DNA of 10,805 bases from Methanobacteriota archaeon (lineage in GTDB: Archaea; Thermoplasmatota; Poseidoniia; Poseidoniales; Poseidoniaceae), in assembly GCA_002731395.1 (NCBI GenBank), contig PCBQ01000065.1:1-10805 (forward strand), in the 5' to 3' direction. Positions within the stretch are counted from its first letter, which is position 1; each line of letters starts with the position of its first letter. Both the position numbers and the translations under genes were made by a program. The notes beneath the pieces are model-generated. The model searched no databases. It was not told where the DNA came from and saw only the letters and a program-made list of their open reading frames with translations. Shown piece after piece: positions 6,102-10,805 of this stretch.

Positions 6102-7031
6102 ATGTCTGAAACCGTCATCATTGCTGAAACCGCTGGGGGCGTTGTTGCTCCCTCTACCGCTGAACTCGTGACCGCAGCCGTGGGCATGGGTACCAACCCC
6201 ACTGTCGTCGTGCCCTGCACCGATGCAGGCGCGGCCAATGCCGCCGCCTTCGCCGGAGTCGCCCGCGTCATTGCGGCCAAGTCCGACGTGTTTGCCGCCT
6301 ACGATGCGGCCGCTTGGGCACAGGCCATCGATGCCGTTGCCCCACAGGGCACCGTGATCGCGCTTGCCAGCGCCCGATCCAAAGACATGGCCGCCCGCCT
6401 CGCTGCCCGCCGTGGCCTGCCTGTGGTGCAGGACGTTGTCGCCATCAGCGGGACCCAACTGACCTCTCCAATCCTCTCCGGAAAGGCGATGCAGACTGTT
6501 GAAGTGGAGGGAACCTCCGTGATTACCATCCGTGCCAACGTTTTCACTGCCGCTGAATCCGGTGGCGGTCCCGACGTGACCGTTGTTGACGCCACAGGCG
6601 ACGTGCGCACAGCTGTTGTCGAGATGATGGCCCGTGCAAGCGAGCGACTCGACGTTGCTGAAGCCAACATCATCGTCTCGGGTGGCCGTGGCATGGGTGA
6701 CCCAAGCAACTTCAGCCATCTCGAAACCTTGGCCGACACCATTGGGGCCGCAGTCGGCGCTTCCCGGGCTGCTGTGGACACATGGGACGACATCCCCCAC
6801 AGCATGCAAGTCGGTCAGACTGGAAAGACCGTCAACCCGAACTTGTACATCGCCGTCGGCATCTCTGGCGCGATTCAGCACTTGGCGGGCATGCGTTCTT
6901 CGAAATACATCGTGGCCATCAACAAGGATGCAGACGCACCGATTTTCAAGCACGCCGACTATGGCATCGTGGCCTCATGGGAAGAAGCCCTTCCCGTGCT
7001 AACCTCGACGCTCTCAGGCATGATGTCCTGA
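6102..7031 (+). CDS. etfA: Electron transfer flavoprotein, alpha subunit
   Basis: EtfA carries the redox-active FAD of the ETF dimer. At 309 residues it matches the family (about 310-330). The N-terminal domain (about 1-190) is alanine-rich and variable. The C-terminal FAD domain contains IIVSGGRGMGD, then ASRAAVD, where the Arg is the conserved flavin-contacting residue. VGQTGKTVNPNLYIAVGISG begins at residue 237, followed by AIQHLAGMRSSKYIVAINKD and then ADAPIF, together the PROSITE-type ETF-alpha signature. The order etfB-etfA and the stop/ribosome-site overlap indicate a two-gene operon. The next 105 bases, up to the convergent gene at 7137, hold no gene, hairpin or T-run that I can support. 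Confidence 0.93.
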   Translation: MSETVIIAETAGGVVAPSTAELVTAAVGMGTNPTVVVPCTDAGAANAAAFAGVARVIAAKSDVFAAYDAAAWAQAIDAVAPQGTVIALASARSKDMAARLAARRGLPVVQDVVAISGTQLTSPILSGKAMQTVEVEGTSVITIRANVFTAAESGGGPDVTVVDATGDVRTAVVEMMARASERLDVAEANIIVSGGRGMGDPSNFSHLETLADTIGAAVGASRAAVDTWDDIPHSMQVGQTGKTVNPNLYIAVGISGAIQHLAGMRSSKYIVAINKDADAPIFKHADYGIVASWEEALPVLTSTLSGMMS

Positions 7032-7136
7032 CGCTCGTCCGTGCCGGCATTGGACGTGGAGCCGTACCGTTCCCTCGACACACCGTTGCGGGGAAGGCCT
7101 GCTTGCAGTGCCTAAACCCAATGCCGCGTTCGTTGA

Positions 7137-7535
7137 TCAGACGCCGCTCATGGCGGGGTCGGAAAGCATGACGGCGAACAGGACACCGTAAAACAGCAGT
7201 GCAAGGACCGTCAACACAATCGAAATGATGGAGACGATTCTTGCAGCACTTGCCATACCGGCGTCAGGGTGACCGGGGTATTGGTTGGTGATCTTCAGCG
7301 CATTGTTCGCCATGAATAGGGCTGGAACAGACATCAGCGCACCGCAGGTCACGAAGCTGAGGCACGCCAAAATGAGGGCCACCAGGGCCGTCGTGGTCGG
7401 CACGGCCATGGCTTGCATGTTGCCAACAGGGATGGCGTACCCTTGCTGCATGGTTGGCTGTGGTTGGCCAATGACTTGTGGCTGTGGTTGGCCCATGATT
7501 TGCTGTTGCTCAGGAGCGGGTTGCATGCATTCCAT
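7137..7535 (-). CDS. Two-helix membrane protein, DUF4190-like
   Basis: This small membrane protein of 132 residues has no known function. The N-terminal 45 residues are rich in Gln, Pro and Met (MGQPQPQVIGQPQP) and probably disordered. They are followed by a hydrophobic helix (about 49-76), a short loop with YPGHPDAGMASAARI, and a second helix (about 98-123). Two helices with a small-residue-rich linker fit DUF4190-type proteins, which often carry such Gln/Pro tails. It starts at ATG 7535, with GGAGG two bases before; ATG 7526 in the same frame gives a more usual ten-base spacing. It lies 54 bases downstream of the metallo-hydrolase gene on the same strand and may share its transcript. No functional link follows from that. 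Confidence 0.6.
   Translation of the reverse strand: MECMQPAPEQQQIMGQPQPQVIGQPQPTMQQGYAIPVGNMQAMAVPTTTALVALILACLSFVTCGALMSVPALFMANNALKITNQYPGHPDAGMASAARIVSIISIVLTVLALLFYGVLFAVMLSDPAMSGV
7456..7502 (-). repeat. Imperfect 24-bp tandem repeat inside the DUF4190-like gene
   Basis: The + strand unit GGCTGTGGTTGGCC-(A/C)-ATGA-(C/T)-TTG occurs at 7456-7478 and again at 7480-7502, with two differences. It encodes the doubled GQPQP segment of the disordered N-terminal tail and is the kind of unit that changes copy number by slippage. Confidence 0.7.
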
Positions 7536-7589
7536 GCCTCCGGCGTGGACTTGAACGTGCCGCCGAACCTGAGGAGCAAACGCGGCACC

Positions 7590-8348
7590 TCAGGCGTACT
7601 TCCCGCGGCCGTAGGCCCCGTGCTCGCCCGCGCCGACCCCAACGAAGGGATTCGTCTCTCGTTCATGGCCGATGGTGGTCAGCGGCCCGTGTCCAGGATG
7701 CACCACGGTGTCCCCGTCGAGCGGCCAAAGGTGGGTGTGAATCGAGTTTGCCAAGAGTTGGAAATCGCCTCCAGTGTTTGGCAAATCCGTGCGTCCAACC
7801 GAGCCTGCAAACAGAGTATCGCCGACAAAGAGATGATCGGCAGCGTCCTCCACACGGAGCAGAAGGCAGACGCCTCCAAGGGTATGGCCCGGCGTGTGAA
7901 GGACCTCAAAGGCCAGGCTTCCAACGTGAACCGTCTCTCCATGGGCAAGATCATGATCGGCCTCTGCGGGTTCAGGCAAAGGAGGTAAGCCCCACCTGGC
8001 CGCACTTTGTTGAGCGAGGGACTGCAGGAAGGTGTCGTCTGGGTGGAGCCACCACTCGACGCCCCAGTGCTTGCGCACGGTCGGAATGTGACCGGAGTGG
8101 TCGAAATGAGCGTGCGTGTTCAGCAAAGCCACGACCGTGCGATCGCCAGCACGAACCGGGCCTGGCGCGCTCGACCAATTGGGGCCGGTGCCTCCGCCCT
8201 CGTCGTTCCATGCGATGAGCCGGTCCGGTTCGTCACCTGCATCGATGACCACGGTGTCACCCGTGGAGGTGTCACACACCACTGAGCAGCGCATCTGCAG
8301 GGGCCCGACAAAGAAGGTCTCGACCACGAGGTCCTCCGCGCGCACCAT
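7590..8348 (-). CDS. Metallo-beta-lactamase-fold hydrolase, glyoxalase II-like
   Basis: This is a two-metal hydrolase of the metallo-beta-lactamase superfamily, closest in motifs to glyoxalase II/YcbL-type thioester hydrolases. In 252 residues it has THAHFDHSGH (His79, His81, Asp83, His84), HTPGHT (His155), GDTLFAGSVGRTD (Asp176 bridging) and HPGHG (His219): the full metal-ligand set. The ending TTIGHERETNPFV resembles the ERxxNPFL end of YcbL-like proteins. An insertion rich in Gly, Pro and Trp (about 47-70) sits between the second strand and the first metal motif. The start at ATG 8348 has only a weak AGGGA ahead. The gene is divergent from the glutathione-type reductase, with 111 bases between. 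The substrate cannot be told; hydrolysis of a thiol conjugate is a reasonable guess. RNase or lactamase roles are unlikely at this length. Confidence 0.85.
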   Translation of the reverse strand: MVRAEDLVVETFFVGPLQMRCSVVCDTSTGDTVVIDAGDEPDRLIAWNDEGGGTGPNWSSAPGPVRAGDRTVVALLNTHAHFDHSGHIPTVRKHWGVEWWLHPDDTFLQSLAQQSAARWGLPPLPEPAEADHDLAHGETVHVGSLAFEVLHTPGHTLGGVCLLLRVEDAADHLFVGDTLFAGSVGRTDLPNTGGDFQLLANSIHTHLWPLDGDTVVHPGHGPLTTIGHERETNPFVGVGAGEHGAYGRGKYA

Positions 8349-8422
8349 GTCCCTAGGTTCCGGGGGTGGTTCATCAGACGTGCGGAGGCGATTGCACCCA
8401 ATGGCCCCGCTCGGCTGTGTGA

Positions 8423-8447
8423 AAGCAGGGGTTCAAGCCCACTGCTT
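8423..8447 (+). promoter_or_regulatory. Hairpin just upstream of the reductase start
   Basis: AAGCAG+GGG (8423-8431) pairs with CCC+CTGCTT (8438-8447), with one bulged A at 8441 and the loop TTCAAG. This gives nine base pairs. The hairpin ends 12 bases before ATG 8460, in a stretch with no ribosome binding site. It may act in the 5' leader or as a binding site in the DNA shared with the divergent hydrolase gene. Confidence 0.35.
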
Positions 8448-8459
8448 CGATGCATACCC

Positions 8460-9410
8460 ATGACGGAACAGGCCAGCGCGTGGACCAGCGCCTTCGACAA
8501 AGGCTCCTTCGTGCGGAAATCAAGTGAGTTTCGAGACCACGTCTCATTAGAAGGTCCATTCAAAGCCGCTTCTGAACGCTATCACCTGTACGTCTCCCAC
8601 GCCTGCCCTTGGGCCCATCGCACCCTCTTGGCACGGGCTTTGTTGGGGCTTGAGGATGCCATCAGCGTGGACGTCGTGGATTGGCGCATGCAGAACGACG
8701 GCAGTTGGAGCTTCAATCCCGATGAGCCTGGGGCAACGGCCGATCGTGTGCTGGGCAGCACCTCCTTGGAAGACATCTACGCTGCGGCGGACCCGTCGTG
8801 GACCTCTTCGCCTCGAATCGGGACGGTTCCCGTCTTGTGGGACCGTCATCACGCCACCATCGTCAACAACGAGAGCCGCGACATTGTGCGGATGATGGCG
8901 ACCTCATTTGCCGAGGCCGGGCTCACCAACGAGCGCGTGCTCTCTCCAGCAGACCTTCGCGAAGCCATCGATGCGATGATCGACGCGAATTACGAGTCGG
9001 TAAACAACGGCGTCTACAAGGCCGGGTTTGCCCGTTCGCAGTCGGCCTACGATGCTGCTGTTGACGTGCTCTTTGAGCGCCTTGGCGAACTTGAGGCGCA
9101 CCTTGAGGGTCGAACATGGCTGGTCGGCGAAGGGCAAGGTGTGCTGACCGAAGCCGACCTGTGCTTGGTGCCAACCTTGCTGCGCTTCGATTTGGTGTAT
9201 GTGGTCCACTTCAAGTGCAGCCGTGCTCGCATCGCCGACATGCCCAACCTGACGGCCTACCTCGAACGTTTCCTCGCCTTGCCCGGGGTCGCTGAGACCG
9301 TGAACTGGACCCACATCAAGCACCATTACTTCTGGTCCCACCAGCACATGAACCCTTACAGGATTGTACCGGAAGATCCTGACCGCGGCATTCACGCGTT
9401 TTCATCCTGA
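8460..9410 (+). CDS. Glutathionyl-hydroquinone reductase-like protein (Xi-class GST)
   Basis: Enzymes of this family (ECM4/YqjG type) use glutathione to reduce glutathionyl-hydroquinones in the cytoplasm. The 316 residues compare with about 328 in YqjG. The thioredoxin-like domain has YVSHACPWAHRTLLAR with Cys49 in the diagnostic CPWAHR, VPVLWD as the cis-proline strand, and NNESRDIVRM with Glu138-Ser139, the usual glutathione gamma-glutamyl contact. The helical domain has EADLCLVPTLLRFD. The end, HIKHHYFWSHQHMNPYRIVP, is a family hallmark. The start at ATG 8460 is inferred from the family's N-terminal pattern; no ribosome binding site precedes it, so the mRNA may be leaderless. It is divergent from the glyoxalase II-like gene and 37 bases ahead of the photolyase gene. 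Glutathione is uncommon in archaea, so the true thiol may differ. Confidence 0.9.
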   Translation: MTEQASAWTSAFDKGSFVRKSSEFRDHVSLEGPFKAASERYHLYVSHACPWAHRTLLARALLGLEDAISVDVVDWRMQNDGSWSFNPDEPGATADRVLGSTSLEDIYAAADPSWTSSPRIGTVPVLWDRHHATIVNNESRDIVRMMATSFAEAGLTNERVLSPADLREAIDAMIDANYESVNNGVYKAGFARSQSAYDAAVDVLFERLGELEAHLEGRTWLVGEGQGVLTEADLCLVPTLLRFDLVYVVHFKCSRARIADMPNLTAYLERFLALPGVAETVNWTHIKHHYFWSHQHMNPYRIVPEDPDRGIHAFSS

Positions 9411-9428
9411 ACACGCCTTCATAGGACC

Positions 9429-9439
9429 CTGCGACGCAG
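9429..9439. repeat. Short inverted repeat before the photolyase gene
   Basis: CTGCG-A-CGCAG is a perfect 5-bp inverted repeat around one base, in the 37-base gap between the reductase stop and the photolyase start. With a one-base centre it is better read as a DNA-binding site than as an RNA hairpin. The chance-occurrence risk is high. Confidence 0.2.
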
Positions 9440-9447
9440 TGCAACGC

Positions 9448-10805
9448 ATGGCCATAGACGTGGTGTGGTTCAAGCGCGATTTGCGCATACGTGACCACGC
9501 CCCCTTGCTTGCTGCGGCTGCATCTGGCCGGCCCATCCTGTGCCTGTTGTTGCTCGAGCCGCTTCGCATCAAGCAACCTGACGTCGATCCCATCCACCTG
9601 CAATGGGAGTTGGACGTGGCGGAGCGCTTGGACCGTGACCTTCGACGTCGAGGTGGAGCCCTGCATGTTGTGCACGCAGACGCGGTCGAAGCCTTGTCGT
9701 CCTTGCATCAGAAGCACGTTGTGCATACCGTCCATGCGCATGAGGAAACAGGCGTGCAGTGGTCCTACGACCGCGACAAGGCCGTGGCTTCGTGGTGCAC
9801 GAGGAACGGCGTGACCTTCCATGAGCATCCGAACAACGGCGTCATCCGCCGTCTCTCGGACAGAGACGGTTGGAAAGACGCGAGGGATGCGCGGATTGCT
9901 GCCCCATTGTTGGACGCCCCCTTTGGACTGCAGGGCGTTCCTTGCGACGACCCATGGCCAACGCTCGCTGATGCGGGGCTGGAGGCTCGCGTGTTGCAGG
10001 ACCGGCCAGAACCGGGAGAAGTGGCCGCTTTGGCACTGGCGAATTCCTTCCTTGAAGAACGCGGAGAACCGTACCGATGGGCGATGTCCGGGCCTGTTAG
10101 CGCAGCCCTTCACGCTTCCCGGCTTGCCCCACACTTGAGCGTTGGATCGCTGTCCATTCGACGTGTGGACGCCATGGCCAAAGCGCGTTTGGACGCCTTG
10201 CGCAGCCAACGGGCCGCCGGCGCTTCCGTGGACGGTTGGATCCGCAGCATCTCCGCGTTCAGAAGCCGGCTGGCCTGGCACGACCACTTTATTCAGAAGT
10301 TGGAAATGCAATCTGACCTCGACCTCGTCGCTCAAAATCCGCTCCTCGATGAGCGCCTCGAGCGTCGATTGGATCAGGAACGATTCGTTGCGTGGTGCGA
10401 AGGCAGAACCGGTTGGCCCTATTTCGACGCCTGCATGCGTCACCTTCGGGCGACGGGGTGGACGTCGTTCAGGATGCGGGCGATGATGATGGCGGCCGCC
10501 GCCTACACCCTCGATTTGCCGTGGCGCGAAACGGGAGTGCACCTCGCGCGGTCCTTCTTGGATTATGAGCCAGGCATCCACTGGTCGCAAATCGGCATGC
10601 AGACCGGGACCACCGGCATCAACAGCGTACGGGCCTACAGCGTCCTCAAGCAAGGCTTGGACCATGACCTCGAGGGTCACTTCATTCGGACGTGGGTGCC
10701 CGAACTGGCGAAGGTTCCCGCGCCCTTCATCCACGAACCGTGGACGATGAGCGAGGCCATGCAAGTGGAGGCTGGATGCATCGTGGGCGCGGACTATCCT
10801 TTCCC
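9448..10805 (+). CDS. Photolyase/cryptochrome family protein, 3' end beyond window
   Basis: This flavoprotein family repairs UV-damaged pyrimidines with light or acts as a light sensor. From ATG 9448, 452 codons are open to the right edge. The N-terminal Rossmann-like antenna domain starts IDVVWFKRDLRIRDHAPL (4-21), the classic WFRxDLR motif, and has HAHEETGVQWSYDRDKAV. The C-terminal FAD domain has GWPYFDACMRHLRATGW ending at Trp338, FRMRAMMM, ARSFLDYEPGIHWSQIGMQTG (to 387), TTGIN (388-392), FIRTWVPELAKVP and HEPW. The pattern EPGIHWSQ...QTGTTGIN replaces the NNGGWQWAASTGTD of E. coli photolyase, so this is a divergent subgroup and its repair activity cannot be assumed. No ribosome binding site is seen. 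GTG 9439 is an alternative start in frame. The 37-base gap suggests co-transcription with the reductase gene. Confidence 0.9.
   Translation, partial: MAIDVVWFKRDLRIRDHAPLLAAAASGRPILCLLLLEPLRIKQPDVDPIHLQWELDVAERLDRDLRRRGGALHVVHADAVEALSSLHQKHVVHTVHAHEETGVQWSYDRDKAVASWCTRNGVTFHEHPNNGVIRRLSDRDGWKDARDARIAAPLLDAPFGLQGVPCDDPWPTLADAGLEARVLQDRPEPGEVAALALANSFLEERGEPYRWAMSGPVSAALHASRLAPHLSVGSLSIRRVDAMAKARLDALRSQRAAGASVDGWIRSISAFRSRLAWHDHFIQKLEMQSDLDLVAQNPLLDERLERRLDQERFVAWCEGRTGWPYFDACMRHLRATGWTSFRMRAMMMAAAAYTLDLPWRETGVHLARSFLDYEPGIHWSQIGMQTGTTGINSVRAYSVLKQGLDHDLEGHFIRTWVPELAKVPAPFIHEPWTMSEAMQVEAGCIVGADYPF

Noticed and set aside
7032..7136. Convergent gap after etfA searched for a terminator or small gene
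   Set aside because: No T-run, strong hairpin or supported ORF was found.
8352..8357. CCTAGG palindrome near the hydrolase start
   Set aside because: Six-base palindromes are common by chance, and nothing around it supports a role.
8421..8450. tRNA-like T-arm (GGGG-TTCAAGC-CC) suggesting a tRNA gene
   Set aside because: No matching acceptor stem, D-arm or anticodon arm can be drawn upstream, and the stem has a mismatch. It is better read as a plain hairpin.
9316..10764. 482-codon open frame on the - strand
   Set aside because: It lies antisense to the photolyase and the end of the reductase gene, both with clear family motifs. Its product shows no recognisable domain, and long antisense frames are expected in GC-rich coding DNA.

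Overview
The window looks archaeal. The best fit is a moderately GC-rich Euryarchaeota-grade marine lineage such as Marine Group II (Poseidoniales). Four things suggest this: an archaeal/eukaryal-type tyrosyl-tRNA synthetase; a protein built like the N-terminal half of an archaeal MCM helicase; a protein resembling the archaeal DUF5611 family; and strong GAGGTGA-type ribosome binding sites, in two cases fused with the upstream stop codon. Aerobic fatty/amino-acid oxidation genes, a photolyase and a glutathione-type reductase fit a sunlit, oxic habitat. The taxon is an inference and was not checked by any search.

Layout. Positions 1-75 may hold the last 24 codons of a + strand gene. Two - strand genes follow: gcdH (glutaryl-CoA dehydrogenase, 133-1308) and, upstream of it, an exported beta-propeller-like protein with a C-terminal membrane anchor (1372-2556). 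A 92-base divergent intergenic region holds a possible six-codon leader ORF, a small hairpin over its ribosome binding site and a perfect 8-bp inverted repeat. It separates the propeller gene from a + strand pair: a DUF5611-like gene (2649-3167) and tyrS (3177-4319). tyrS converges, with a single base between, on a - strand gene for a stand-alone MCM N-terminal-like protein with no ATPase (4321-5226). A second divergent region, with two inverted repeats, leads to the + strand operon etfB-etfA (5354-7031).

The next block has a - strand pair: a two-helix DUF4190-like membrane protein (7137-7535) downstream of a metallo-beta-lactamase-fold hydrolase of glyoxalase II type (7590-8348). This pair is divergent from a + strand glutathionyl-hydroquinone-reductase-like protein (8460-9410). 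A photolyase/cryptochrome-family gene starts at 9448 and runs off the right edge.

How the genes fit together: GcdH passes electrons to an electron transfer flavoprotein, and etfBA encodes such a carrier, so donor and acceptor of one pathway (lysine/tryptophan degradation) lie about 4 kb apart in separate transcription units. The hydrolase and the reductase both belong to thiol-cofactor-dependent families and share a divergent control region. The photolyase repairs or senses light damage. No mobile element, CRISPR array, rRNA or tRNA is visible. I do not see a clear multi-gene novel system. The most unusual items are the ATPase-less MCM-like protein, the leader-ORF arrangement before the propeller gene, and the glutathione-type pair in a presumed archaeon.
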